58,527 nt of DNA, taken from an uncultured Eubacteriales bacterium (GTDB lineage: Bacteria > Bacillota > Clostridia > Oscillospirales > Acutalibacteraceae). Under the pieces are notes generated by a model. That model did no database searches. It had not been told where the DNA came from and saw nothing but the letters and a program-made list of their open reading frames with translations. Where the stretch lies: positions 1-58,527 of the forward strand of contig OMUY01000029.1 of the NCBI GenBank assembly GCA_900314355.1, read 5' to 3'. Made by a program: the position numbers and the translations under genes. Shown here one piece after another: positions 44,054 to 55,140 of this stretch (position 1 is the stretch's first letter; each line of letters opens with the position of its first letter).

Positions 44054-45443
44054 AATCATACATCTCCTTTACCTCCGGTAAAAATTTATCCGGTATATTA
44101 TTTTTATTGTTAAAGTTTTTAAAAGGATTTTCTTTTAATATTTCGTCTGTATTAAAATTCTGAACGAAAATTTTCATAAGATACGGCAATTTGTCTTTGT
44201 CCGTTCCGTAATATTTCTTGACTGCCATAGCTAAGGCGTATTTTGTCTCCGACGATGTGCCGACACATTCAAAAGGCTTTACAGGATTAATGCCCGTCAG
44301 CCCTTCAAAATCATCTTTAAGGCTTGCTTTTTCAAACAGGTTTTCGCCGAAAATATCCGTAACTTTTTCCGGACTCAGGAAAGCGGACATCATAGAAAAC
44401 ACGAAAAGACATTTCGCGCAGCCGCAGCACCATACGTTTTTCTTTGAACCTCTGTTGCAGGACCTGAAAACGTCGTGATATTTGGGAAACGAGGCGAAAT
44501 ACGACGCTATCTGAAGCTCGGAAAAAGGCCTTAAAATTGAAAAATAAGATATTTTGTCTGTGAAATGAGATATGCAGTAATTCCTGAAGTCAATTTCAAA
44601 TTCGTAGGATTTGGAATATTGATGGTTTATTTCAAGCCCTGTCAGGTTGCCGGAATTCGCGCTTGATTCGTTTGAAAGAACGATGTTTTCCGACCCCGTC
44701 AAATATGCCGCGTAGTACGATAAAAACGCCACAATCGCCGAAAAAGGCGTATGTCCGTTCAAAAAACCGCGCTTGTTCAGTTCAAGCATTTCGGGCGAAA
44801 GAGTTCTTTCGGTTCTGACAATGTCGTTTTCGGAATATCCGGCTCTCAATACGGTGTCTGTCCTTGCCTTCTGGTCGTTCACGGTGAAAAACAGACATCT
44901 GCCGCCGTGCTTTTTTACAAGCTCCGCCGTTACCGCCGAATCTTTTCCTCCGCCTACGGGAACAAGACTTGAGTCGGGCGTAATGTTTATTTTATTTTTT
45001 TCGTTTTCTTTTGACAAATAGTATAAATCTTCTCCGCCCGATTCTATCGTAAGAAATTCAGAGAACGAAACGTCGATTCCGTTCCTGTAAAAATATTCTC
45101 CCAGACCTTTGTAGTAAAGCTTTTTCCAGAAATTGACGTCGTCATCCCCAAGCTTTCCGCATTCAACCTTCATCAAAGGAGAGCCCGTAATTTTAAGATA
45201 GCTTACGGCCTCCACCATGCCGAGGCTGAATACTATCGCCCTGCCGGTGTCCGAGTCGAACTTATTTAAAATTTTCAGATTTTTTTTGCTTATTTTTATC
45301 GTCGGAAAAAATTCCGACAATCCGTCTGTCTCGAAATGATATTTTATAAAAATAAAGCTTCCGTCTTCGGCGAGTTCAAAAGATTTGTACCTGAAAATCG
45401 GGTATTTTTCTCTGAACTCATTATATTTTTCATTATTTGTCAT
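44040..45443 (-). CDS. murL: MurL-like UDP-MurNAc-L-Ala-L-Glu epimerase
   Basis: 467 aa. Family knowledge: MurL of Xanthomonas uses ATP, giving AMP and PPi, to epimerise the terminal L-Glu of UDP-MurNAc-L-Ala-L-Glu to D-Glu. Here a PP-loop-like motif VPVGGGKDSAVTAE (about 161-174) fits AMP-forming chemistry. NESSANSGN follows near 255-263, and a Cys cluster WCCGCAKCLFVF near 335-346 may bind zinc. The next gene is a MurD-type ligase overlapping its 3' end, the same pairing as in Xanthomonas. GAGGAAA lies before the ATG. It has a promoter divergent from rpsU. Confidence 0.8.
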   Translation of the reverse strand: MTNNEKYNEFREKYPIFRYKSFELAEDGSFIFIKYHFETDGLSEFFPTIKISKKNLKILNKFDSDTGRAIVFSLGMVEAVSYLKITGSPLMKVECGKLGDDDVNFWKKLYYKGLGEYFYRNGIDVSFSEFLTIESGGEDLYYLSKENEKNKINITPDSSLVPVGGGKDSAVTAELVKKHGGRCLFFTVNDQKARTDTVLRAGYSENDIVRTERTLSPEMLELNKRGFLNGHTPFSAIVAFLSYYAAYLTGSENIVLSNESSANSGNLTGLEINHQYSKSYEFEIDFRNYCISHFTDKISYFSILRPFSELQIASYFASFPKYHDVFRSCNRGSKKNVWCCGCAKCLFVFSMMSAFLSPEKVTDIFGENLFEKASLKDDFEGLTGINPVKPFECVGTSSETKYALAMAVKKYYGTDKDKLPYLMKIFVQNFNTDEILKENPFKNFNNKNNIPDKFLPEVKEMYDYVSR

Positions 45444-45471
45444 AAAATTTCCTCGTTTAAAGTCTAAATAT

Positions 45472-45499
45472 ATTATACATTCAGACGCTCAAATTTCAA
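45472..45499 (-). promoter_or_regulatory. Promoter of murL-murD2
   Basis: Minus strand: TTGAAA (45499-45494), 16 bases, TATAAT (45477-45472). Confidence 0.7.
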
Positions 45500-45509
45500 G
45501 CAAAATATC

Positions 45510-45538
45510 TTGACAATGAAAGACGGTTAATGTATAAT
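45510..45538 (+). promoter_or_regulatory. Promoter of rpsU
   Basis: TTGACA (45510-45515), 17 bases, TATAAT (45533-45538): full consensus. Its -35 lies only 10 bases from the divergent murL -35. Confidence 0.9.
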
Positions 45539-45597
45539 AATTCTACTAAAAGTTATTAATTGTACCCTACGGTTAATACGCGGAGGGAGGGAATATA

Positions 45598-45774
45598 GTG
45601 AGTCAGGTTAAGGTAAAGGAAAACGAGTCAATCGACAGCGCTCTCAGACGTTTTAAGCGCCAGACATCACGTGACGGTATAATCCAGGAAGTACGCAAGA
45701 GAGAACATTACGAGAAGCCGTCGGTTGCCAGAAAAAAGAAATCCGAAGCAGCCCGCAAGCGCAAGTATAAATAA
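45598..45774 (+). CDS. rpsU: 30S ribosomal protein S21
   Basis: 58-aa basic ribosomal protein, starting [20 protein letters not shown] and ending [36 protein letters not shown] covers the diagnostic S21 core (cut: ALRRFKRQ, then [11 protein letters not shown]). It starts with GTG after GGAGGGAGGG, a very strong site. It is short enough to be missed by length cut-offs. It stands alone with a consensus promoter and a terminator; the usual neighbour yqeY is absent here. Confidence 0.95.
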   Translation: MSQVKVKENESIDSALRRFKRQTSRDGIIQEVRKREHYEKPSVARKKKSEAARKRKYK

Positions 45775-45803
45775 TAGTCGGACGGCAAAAAAAAAGAAAA
45801 TCG

Positions 45804-45830
45804 TGGGACCGGAAAACCGGTCTCATTTTT
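45804..45830 (+). terminator. Terminator after rpsU
   Basis: TGGGACCGG (45804-45812), AAAA, CCGGTCTCA (45817-45825) with one G-T pair, then TTTTT. Confidence 0.85.
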
Positions 45831-45953
45831 CGTATTTAAAATTTCAGAAACGGATTCCCATATCCGCTTCTTTTATTTTTTCAAGTATAGGTGAAAAAGT
45901 TCGATTTTTGCCGTCATTTCGGAAAATTCCGGCAAGTAAATGCCCGCTTTTAC

Positions 45954-45982
45954 TTGAAAAAATCTTTTATTTATATTATAAT
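45954..45982 (+). promoter_or_regulatory. Promoter of remB-gyrBA
   Basis: TTGAAA (45954-45959), 17 bases, TATAAT (45977-45982), about 90 bases before remB. Confidence 0.75.
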
Positions 45983-46072
45983 ATAAATAATTATTATTAT
46001 ATTAATATCTAACTTTCCTTCATGCGGCGCGATATAAATTTTTAGCATTTTAAAAGATAAGAAAAAAACGAT

Positions 46073-46357
46073 ATGTATATTCATCTCGGCAGCGGCGTAA
46101 CCGTCAGAGACAGGGAAATTGTCGGCATATTTGACCTTGACAATACAACTGTCAGAAAAAATACGAGAGACACGCTTGAGACAGCTCAGAAATACGGGAA
46201 AGTAATAAATGTTTCACCGCTCGACCTGCCCAAATCGTTTGTACTCACGTCGTCCGGAAAGGGAGACGAAAAATTTTACATCTCCCCGATTTCCGTTCAG
46301 ACGATTTTAAAGAGGACAAATCCCAAAAACGGAATAGGCGATAATTTCCGTCTTTGA
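46073..46357 (+). CDS. remB: RemA/RemB-family regulator (RemB-like)
   Basis: 94 aa. It begins MYIHLGSGVTVRDREIVGIFDLDN, matching Bacillus RemB (YaaB), and has KSFVLTSSG and YISPISVQTILKR in the expected places. RemA-type proteins are DNA-binding regulators of matrix and osmoprotection genes; RemB itself is poorly defined. Its place just before gyrB is the same as in Bacillus subtilis. The ribosome site is weak. recF, usually upstream, is not found here. Confidence 0.88.
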   Translation: MYIHLGSGVTVRDREIVGIFDLDNTTVRKNTRDTLETAQKYGKVINVSPLDLPKSFVLTSSGKGDEKFYISPISVQTILKRTNPKNGIGDNFRL

Positions 46358-46371
46358 TTTTTGATATTTGA

Positions 46372-48537
<2,166 letters not shown>

Positions 48538-48579
48538 ACAGACCGGCATTTATTCAAGACGAACAAAAAGGAAAATTAA

Positions 48580-51279
48580 ATGGCTGACGATATTAATAAA
48601 GACAAAAACAATTCAAATCCCCCAGAGGATAATTCAGGCGAAAACGGCGAAAATATCCACGAGGAGATAAACGACGAAGAGGCGGAGGAAGCCGCTCTCA
48701 ACGGGGAGCTTTCGTCTTCCGCCGGAGGAAAATATATAGACGTCGATATAGACCGGGAAATGAGAAAATCATTCCTCGATTATTCGATGTCCGTAATCAC
48801 GTCCAGAGCTCTTCCCGACGCAAGAGACGGTCTCAAGCCCGTCCACAGGCGTATACTCTACACGATGTTCGAGGACAGGCTTTTCCCGAATACGGCTTAC
48901 AAGAAGTGCGCCGCCACGGTAGGTTCTGTTCTCGGACGCTATCATCCTCACGGCGACGCGTCCGTATACGACGCCATGGTAAGACTCGCGCAGGATTTCA
49001 ACATGAGATATACGCTCGTCGACGGCCACGGCAACTTCGGTTCGGTCGACGGCGATCCTCCGGCGGCTTACAGGTATACTGAATCGAGAATGTCCAAGCT
49101 TTCGCTTGAAATGCTCAAAAATATCGACGAGGACACCGTTGATTTCGCTTCAAACTACGACGACAGTCTGAAAGAGCCTACAGTTCTTCCGGCGAAATAT
49201 CCAAATCTTCTTGTAAACGGATCTATGGGTATAGCCGTGGGAATGGCGACAAATATTCCGCCGCACAATCTCGGCGAGACTATTGACGCCGTAAATTGTC
49301 TTATCGACAATCCCGACGCGTCTCTTGCGGAGATAATGCAGTATCTTCCCGGTCCCGATTTCCCTACTGCAGGCATAATAATGGGCAGAGCCGGAATAAG
49401 AGCCGCTTATGCGACCGGCAGAGGAAAAATAGTCGTGCGTTCAAGGGCGGAAATAACCGAGGTTAAAAAAGACAGATATCAGATAAACGTAACAGAAATA
49501 CCTTACGGAGTAAACAAGGCGAGACTTATTCAGTCTATCGCCGACCTTGTAAACGAAAAGAAATTAGACGGCATTTCAAATATCAACGACTATTCAAACA
49601 GAAAAGGTATGAGAATAGCCATTGATCTGAAGCGTGACGCAAATCCCGAGGTAGTTCTCAACAGGCTTTACAAAATGACGCAGCTTCAGGATTCGTTCGG
49701 CGTAATTATGCTTGCTCTCGTAAACGGTGAGCCGAAAATTCTGACGCTGAAGCAGATGCTTCAAATCTACATAGATCATCAAATAGACGTAATCACCAGA
49801 AGAACAAGGTTCAGGCTCAACAAAGCTCTTGACAGGGCGCATATCGTCGAGGCGCTTTTAAAAGCCCTTGACTTTATCGACGAGGTAATCGCTATATTGA
49901 GAGCTTCAAAATCCGTCACGGAAGGCAAACAAGCTCTGATGGACAGATTTGATTTCGATGATATTCAGGCTACTCATATAGTTCAGATGAGACTCGGACA
50001 ACTGACAGGTCTCGAAAGACAGAAGCTTGAAGACGAGATGGCTCAACTGAACGCCGATATCGAAAATTACCGCGAAATACTCTCGTCAAAGGAAAAAGTT
50101 CTCGGAATTATAAAATCGGAGCTCAACGAAATAAAAGAAAAATACTCCGATCCAAGACGCACCGAAATAGCAGACGTGGAGGGCGAGGTAGATATAGAAG
50201 ACCTTATTCCCGAAGAGGATTCGATTTTCACTCTGACGACTTTGGGATATATCAAACGCCAGCCCGTCGACGCTTACAAGATACAGAACAGAGCCGGAAA
50301 AGGCGTAAAGGGTATGACGAGGCGTGAAGAGGATGTCGCCGAAGATATGTTCGGAGCGTCAACACACGATTCCATTATGTTCTATTCTTCAAAGGGTAAA
50401 GCGTATAAACTGAAAGGATATGAAATCCCGGAGGGCTCGAGGACGAGCAAGGGAATGAATATCGTAAATCTTCTGCCGCTCGAGGAAAACGAAAAGATTA
50501 CGTCTGTAATCAGGGTTCCGAGGGACGGCTCCGACGGAAAATATATCGTCATGGTGACGAAAAACGGAATTATCAAGCGTTCTGCCCTGTCCGATTTTTC
50601 CTCAAATATCAGGAAAACGGGCATAAGGGTTATTTCTCTTGATGACGGCGACGAACTCAAAAAAGTCATTCTGACGTCGGGAAACGATGATATTCTCGTC
50701 GCGACGAGAAACGGCAGAGCGATAAGGTTCAACGAAACAGACGCAAGATCTCTCGGCAGAGTCGCAAGAGGAGTAAGAGCAATTTCACTCAGGGAAGGCG
50801 ACAGCGTTGCGGGAGCGGACAAGGCAGACGACGACAGCCTCGTCCTCACGGTATCCGAAAAGGGATTCGGCAGAATTTCATACGGCTCGGATTACAGAGT
50901 TCAGTCGAGAGCCGGCATGGGACTTTTGAATTACAGAGTCAAAAAATTCGGAGAAGTGGCGGCGCTTGAAACTGTCACGCCGAACAAAGATATTATTCTT
51001 ATTTCGTCAGACGGAATAATAATCAGAATAGCGGCGTCGTCCGTATCTGTTGTATCCCGTCCCGGAAAGGGAGTAAAGCTTATGAAAGTAGGCGACGGCG
51101 AAAAAGTCGTATCAGCGGTGGCGGTCGATCATGACGAAAACGAAACAGATGACGAGCTTCCGGAGGACGACTCTCCCGACGACGGAAACGATTTGTCTGA
51201 CGCGGACGATGATTTCGATGAGGAAGAAAATTCTCAGACGGAAGAAAAATCTTCCGAAATTGATGCGGATAACGAATAA
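48580..51279 (+). CDS. gyrA: DNA gyrase subunit A
   Basis: 899-aa cleavage and wrapping subunit. The active tyrosine is Y166 in AAYRYTE. The quinolone region reads [13 protein letters not shown], with Ala where Escherichia coli has Ser83. The C-terminal pinwheel begins after [15 protein letters not shown] and contains the GyrA-box form [12 protein letters not shown] (degenerate compared with QRRGGKG). It has an acidic N-terminal extension of about 44 residues ([16 protein letters not shown]) and an acidic C-terminal tail of about 45 residues ([15 protein letters not shown] and on). A terminator follows. Confidence 0.98.
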   Translation: MADDINKDKNNSNPPEDNSGENGENIHEEINDEEAEEAALNGELSSSAGGKYIDVDIDREMRKSFLDYSMSVITSRALPDARDGLKPVHRRILYTMFEDRLFPNTAYKKCAATVGSVLGRYHPHGDASVYDAMVRLAQDFNMRYTLVDGHGNFGSVDGDPPAAYRYTESRMSKLSLEMLKNIDEDTVDFASNYDDSLKEPTVLPAKYPNLLVNGSMGIAVGMATNIPPHNLGETIDAVNCLIDNPDASLAEIMQYLPGPDFPTAGIIMGRAGIRAAYATGRGKIVVRSRAEITEVKKDRYQINVTEIPYGVNKARLIQSIADLVNEKKLDGISNINDYSNRKGMRIAIDLKRDANPEVVLNRLYKMTQLQDSFGVIMLALVNGEPKILTLKQMLQIYIDHQIDVITRRTRFRLNKALDRAHIVEALLKALDFIDEVIAILRASKSVTEGKQALMDRFDFDDIQATHIVQMRLGQLTGLERQKLEDEMAQLNADIENYREILSSKEKVLGIIKSELNEIKEKYSDPRRTEIADVEGEVDIEDLIPEEDSIFTLTTLGYIKRQPVDAYKIQNRAGKGVKGMTRREEDVAEDMFGASTHDSIMFYSSKGKAYKLKGYEIPEGSRTSKGMNIVNLLPLEENEKITSVIRVPRDGSDGKYIVMVTKNGIIKRSALSDFSSNIRKTGIRVISLDDGDELKKVILTSGNDDILVATRNGRAIRFNETDARSLGRVARGVRAISLREGDSVAGADKADDDSLVLTVSEKGFGRISYGSDYRVQSRAGMGLLNYRVKKFGEVAALETVTPNKDIILISSDGIIIRIAASSVSVVSRPGKGVKLMKVGDGEKVVSAVAVDHDENETDDELPEDDSPDDGNDLSDADDDFDEEENSQTEEKSSEIDADNE

Positions 51280-51316
51280 TATCCGACACAAAATTCCAAA
51301 ATTATAATATAAACAA

Positions 51317-51364
51317 AAAATATCGGCAATAATTTTTAATAATTTGAATTTTTGCCGATATTTT
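51317..51364 (+). terminator. Probable terminator of gyrBA
   Basis: AAAATATCGGCAA (51317-51329) pairs perfectly with TTGCCGATATTTT (51352-51364), with a 22-base AT-rich loop. The tail has few T beyond the stem. Confidence 0.65.
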
Positions 51365-51367
51365 AAG

Positions 51368-51396
51368 TTGACATAGGGTCTTGTTGTAAATAAAAT
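51368..51396 (+). promoter_or_regulatory. Promoter of LCP gene
   Basis: TTGACA (51368-51373), 17 bases, TAAAAT (51391-51396), leaving a leader of about 75 bases. Confidence 0.75.
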
Positions 51397-51477
51397 GTAG
51401 ATGAACATTTTATAATCCCGTCCGCCGTTTGCGATACGGCTTTAGATCCGGGTCTTGAAATGAGGTAAATACTTAAT

Positions 51478-52671
51478 ATGGCAAAACGACGCGATATGTC
51501 AGAAGTGGTAGACGTAGTTCCGCCTAAGAAAAAGAAAAAAGTCTGGCTTATAATTCTGATAGTAATTCTTGTTATTATACTTGCCGCCGTCGGCGCGGCT
51601 TATCTTTATGTGAATCATCTCGGTCTTAATTTCAGGCCGAGGGAGGATTCTTCTCAGGTCGAAGATCCGTCAAGGGTTGAGGACGCGATCTACGGCGATG
51701 CGGACGCGGAGGACAAAAGCACTTATCAGGGCATGATAACTGCGATGCAGTCCAATTCGAGCCTTACCGGTATTTTGCAGGACTGGTACAATTCATCGGG
51801 AAGTCTTATGTCCGATTCGAATATATTAAATGTCCTTATTATCGGCGTCGACGCTTCCGGCAACGACCCGATGACCGGAAATTCAGACGTTATGATGCTC
51901 TGTTCCATAGATAAAAGAAATCAAAAAATAACGCTCTGTTCTTTCCTCAGGGACTCATATACATATATTAAGCCAAACGGCAACGGCTACTGCTCCAAAT
52001 TAAACGCGGCTTACGCGGCAGGCGGTCCGAACGCTCTCGTTGACGCGATCGAGCACAACTATAAAATAAAAATAGATTATTATGCAGCAGTCGATTTCGA
52101 TGCGTTTGTAGACGTTATCAACGCTATAGGCGGCATCAATCTTTCGATTACTCCGGAGGAAGCGGAGGCGATCGAGGAGTATTCATCTACATGGAACGAC
52201 AAGACTGTTGTAAAATCCGGCGAAAACGTCCACCTGAACGGCAAACAGGCTCTTTATTTCTGCCGTATGAGAAAAATTTATGCGACAGGCGACGTTCAGA
52301 GAACAGAAAATCAGAGAAGAGTCATCAACGCGATTATTCAAAAAGCAAAGGCAAATTTGAGCGTATCTCTTCTCAACAGCGTCATTTCAACGGTAGCGCC
52401 TTATGTTTCAACGGATATGAGCTCCACAAATATGATTTCTCTCGGAACGAGCGCCGTTTTGGGCAAATGGTACAATTATACGGTTTATTCCATGTCCGCT
52501 CCTCCGGAGAGCGCAAGAGCTTCTTACAACGGAAGCCAGTGGATTTGGGTAGTGGATTATCCTTTTGCCGCTCAGTACGTTCAGAAACAGATTTACGGCG
52601 AGACAAATATCAATATTCCCGACGGAACGCTGTCGGCTATAGATGTTGTAAACTCAAACGGAATGTCATAA
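51478..52671 (+). CDS. LytR-CpsA-Psr family cell-wall glycopolymer ligase
   Basis: 397 aa. A basic cytoplasmic start (PKKKKKVW), one membrane helix (about 23-45) and an extracellular LCP domain, with NVLIIGVDASGNDPMTGNSD (about 118-137), SFLRDSYTYI (about 157-166), KLNAAYAAGGPNALVDAIE and FCRMRK. LCP enzymes transfer teichoic acids or polysaccharides from lipid carriers to peptidoglycan. The conserved Arg and Asp residues of the active site are present. No polymer-synthesis gene is adjacent. It has a single-gene promoter. Confidence 0.93.
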   Translation: MAKRRDMSEVVDVVPPKKKKKVWLIILIVILVIILAAVGAAYLYVNHLGLNFRPREDSSQVEDPSRVEDAIYGDADAEDKSTYQGMITAMQSNSSLTGILQDWYNSSGSLMSDSNILNVLIIGVDASGNDPMTGNSDVMMLCSIDKRNQKITLCSFLRDSYTYIKPNGNGYCSKLNAAYAAGGPNALVDAIEHNYKIKIDYYAAVDFDAFVDVINAIGGINLSITPEEAEAIEEYSSTWNDKTVVKSGENVHLNGKQALYFCRMRKIYATGDVQRTENQRRVINAIIQKAKANLSVSLLNSVISTVAPYVSTDMSSTNMISLGTSAVLGKWYNYTVYSMSAPPESARASYNGSQWIWVVDYPFAAQYVQKQIYGETNINIPDGTLSAIDVVNSNGMS

Positions 52672-52773
52672 AAGAAAAGATTTTGAAATAATTTCGTTTC
52701 AATAAATTGTGGCATTTAATAAAAGACAAATAACGGCAAAAAAAAAATATTTGCCGGAAAAGAGGAAGATATA

Positions 52774-53619
52774 ATGTTTCATCATGATAATTTAAAAGGC
52801 AGAGTCGCAGTCGTTACAGGCGGAGGCGGAGTTCTCTGCTCCGGATTTTCCAAAGATCTCGCAAAACAGGGCGTTAAAGTCGCAGTGCTTGATTTAAATG
52901 AGGCTGCCGCGCGGAAAACAGCCGACGCTATTGTCGCGGACGGCGGCGAAGCTATAGCCGTATCGTGCGACTGTCTTGACAGAGACAGCATTGAAAACGC
53001 GAGAAAAGTCATCAACGAAAAATTGGGCACATGCGACATCCTTTTAAACGGCGCCGGCGGAAACAATCCCAAGGGAACTACCACAAAGGATAAATTCGAG
53101 CTTGAAGACCTTGACGATCCTTCAGTAAAGACATTTTTCGACCTTGACCCGGAGGGAATAAAATTCGTATTCAATCTTAATTTTCTTTCCGCTCTTCTGA
53201 CAACCCAGGTATTTGCCGCCGATATGATTCATAAAGAAAATACATGTATCATAAATGTTTCTTCTATGAACGCGTTCAGACCGCTTACGAGAATACCGGC
53301 TTATTCGGCTGCCAAGGCTTCTGTTTCCAATTTCACTCAGTTTATGGCGGTTCATTTTTCTGATGTGGGCATAAGAGTAAACGCTATGGCTCCGGGATTT
53401 TTCTCCACAAACCAGAACAAGACTCTTCTTTACAACGAGGACGGCTCTCTTTCCGAGAGATCAAAAAAGATTATTTCCCATACTCCCCTTGGCAGATTCG
53501 GAACAACCGACGACCTCACCGGTTCTCTTCTGTTCCTTGCCGACGAGCGGTATTCCGGCTTTATAACGGGCGTTGTTCTGCCGATAGACGGAGGATTTTC
53601 CGCTTATTCGGGAGTTTAA
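52774..53619 (+). CDS. SDR oxidoreductase, probably D-mannonate oxidoreductase
   Basis: 281 aa, classical short-chain dehydrogenase. The NAD(P) motif reads VTGGGGVLCSGF, the catalytic set is Ser in NVSSMNAF plus Tyr/Lys in PAYSAAKAS, and the C-terminus ends GGFSAYSGV. GAGGNNPKGTT and the end closely resemble Bacillus UxuB/YjmF, which interconverts fructuronate and mannonate in hexuronate catabolism. No other hexuronate gene is near, so the substrate remains an inference. GAGGAAG precedes the ATG. Confidence 0.85.
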   Translation: MFHHDNLKGRVAVVTGGGGVLCSGFSKDLAKQGVKVAVLDLNEAAARKTADAIVADGGEAIAVSCDCLDRDSIENARKVINEKLGTCDILLNGAGGNNPKGTTTKDKFELEDLDDPSVKTFFDLDPEGIKFVFNLNFLSALLTTQVFAADMIHKENTCIINVSSMNAFRPLTRIPAYSAAKASVSNFTQFMAVHFSDVGIRVNAMAPGFFSTNQNKTLLYNEDGSLSERSKKIISHTPLGRFGTTDDLTGSLLFLADERYSGFITGVVLPIDGGFSAYSGV

Positions 53620-53651
53620 TATTAAAAAATTTTATATTAATCCGGGCGCGG

Positions 53652-53699
53652 GCAAACTGCGTTCGGATTTTGATAATTTTACGGGAGTTTGCATTTTTT
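53652..53699 (+). terminator. Probable terminator after SDR gene
   Basis: GCAAACT (53652-53658) pairs with AGTTTGC (53686-53692), followed by ATTTTTTC. The loop is long. Confidence 0.6.
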
Positions 53700-53730
53700 C
53701 ACCGATATTTAACCGATTTGGAGCTTTGAT

Positions 53731-55137
53731 ATGAACGATGACGTTTTTGTATCAGCCGAAGAGCTGGACAGACAGAAAAATTTTGAAGAAAAAGATAAAA
53801 AGATACTTTTCGGCAGACTGCGAAGAGCGCCGAAAGCGTATGTTCATACTTTCGGCTGTCAGGGAAATGTCTCGGACGGTGAGAGAATAAAAGGCGAGCT
53901 TTCTTTGATGGGCTATGAATTTACGGACAAGCCGGACGATGCCGATTTTGTCCTTTATAACACATGCGCAGTCAGGGAACACGCCGAGGACAGAGTTTTC
54001 GGAAACGTCGGAGCGTTAAAACCGATTAAGGAAAAAAACAAGTCGATGATAATAGCTGTCTGCGGCTGCATGGCTCAGCAGAAAAACATTGCGGACGTTT
54101 TCAAAAAATCGTACCCGTATGTAAATCTCGTCTTCGGCACATTCGCTTCATATCGTCTTCCGGAAAATATATATAAGATTTTGACTACAGGCAAAAGAGT
54201 TTTCGATACAGTCGAAGAACCGGGCAGAATAGCCGAGGGCATTCCCGCAGTAAGAGACAACGGCGCGAGAGCATGGCTGCCTATTATGTACGGCTGTAAT
54301 AATTTCTGCACTTACTGCATAGTGCCTTATGTAAGGGGCAGGGAACGTTCGAGAAAGCCGGAGGATATATTGGCGGAGGCAAAAAAGCTGATAAGTGAGG
54401 GCGCTAAGGATATAACTCTTCTCGGTCAGAATGTAAACTCATACGGACTTAACGCTGATTACGGCGTTGATTTTCCGGATTTGTTAAGAATGATAAACGA
54501 TCTGCCGGGAGATTTTATCATAAGATTTATGACCTCTCATCCCAAGGATCTCACAAATAAGCTTATAGATACAATAGCCGAGTCGGAAAAATGCGTTCAT
54601 CATATTCATCTTCCCGTTCAGTCCGGCTCAGACAGAATTTTAAAGCTTATGAACAGGCATTACACGAGGGAAAGGTATCTTGAAATAGTTGATTACGCGA
54701 GGGAAAAAATACCCGACGTTTCACTTACGTCTGATATTATCGTCGGATTCCCAGGCGAGACAAGGAAGGATTTTGAAGATACTCTCTCTCTTGTAGAAAA
54801 GGTAAAATATACGTCTCTTTTCACTTTTATTTATTCGCCGAGACCGGGAACTTTGGCGGCTAAAATGGACGACCCTACGCCGAGCGCGGAAAAATCGAAA
54901 TGGTTCAAAGAGCTTTGTGATCTTCAGTCCGATATAGCTTCGCAGAGAACAGCCGCCATGGTCGGAAAAACGTACAGAGTCCTCGTGGAAAAAGGCGACG
55001 AGGAAGGCTATCTTATGGGAAGAACAGGCGGAAACGTCGCGATAAATTTCAAGGGCGACGACAGCCTTGTCGGCGAATTCGCATACGTAAAAGTGACAAA
55101 AGCGCTTACGTGGATAGTATACGGAGAAAAGGTTTAA
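53731..55137 (+). CDS. miaB: tRNA methylthiotransferase MiaB
   Basis: 468-aa radical-SAM enzyme adding a methylthio group to i6A37 of tRNAs reading UNN codons. The N-terminal cluster domain has TFGCQGNVSDGERIKG, NTCAVREHAED and CGCMAQQ. The radical-SAM CX3CX2C is GCNNFCTYCIVPYVRGRE, and a TRAM domain ends the protein (KTYRVLVEKGDEE). The GQN motif LLGQNVNSYG is present. About 35 residues precede the cluster domain. The beta-galactosidase gene starts 3 bases after its stop. Confidence 0.95.
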   Translation: MNDDVFVSAEELDRQKNFEEKDKKILFGRLRRAPKAYVHTFGCQGNVSDGERIKGELSLMGYEFTDKPDDADFVLYNTCAVREHAEDRVFGNVGALKPIKEKNKSMIIAVCGCMAQQKNIADVFKKSYPYVNLVFGTFASYRLPENIYKILTTGKRVFDTVEEPGRIAEGIPAVRDNGARAWLPIMYGCNNFCTYCIVPYVRGRERSRKPEDILAEAKKLISEGAKDITLLGQNVNSYGLNADYGVDFPDLLRMINDLPGDFIIRFMTSHPKDLTNKLIDTIAESEKCVHHIHLPVQSGSDRILKLMNRHYTRERYLEIVDYAREKIPDVSLTSDIIVGFPGETRKDFEDTLSLVEKVKYTSLFTFIYSPRPGTLAAKMDDPTPSAEKSKWFKELCDLQSDIASQRTAAMVGKTYRVLVEKGDEEGYLMGRTGGNVAINFKGDDSLVGEFAYVKVTKALTWIVYGEKV

Positions 55138-55140
55138 ATT

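Noticed and set aside
45725-46012. 95-codon plus-strand frame
   Set aside because: It overlaps the end of rpsU in another frame, crosses a terminator and an AT-rich promoter region, and has no ribosome site.
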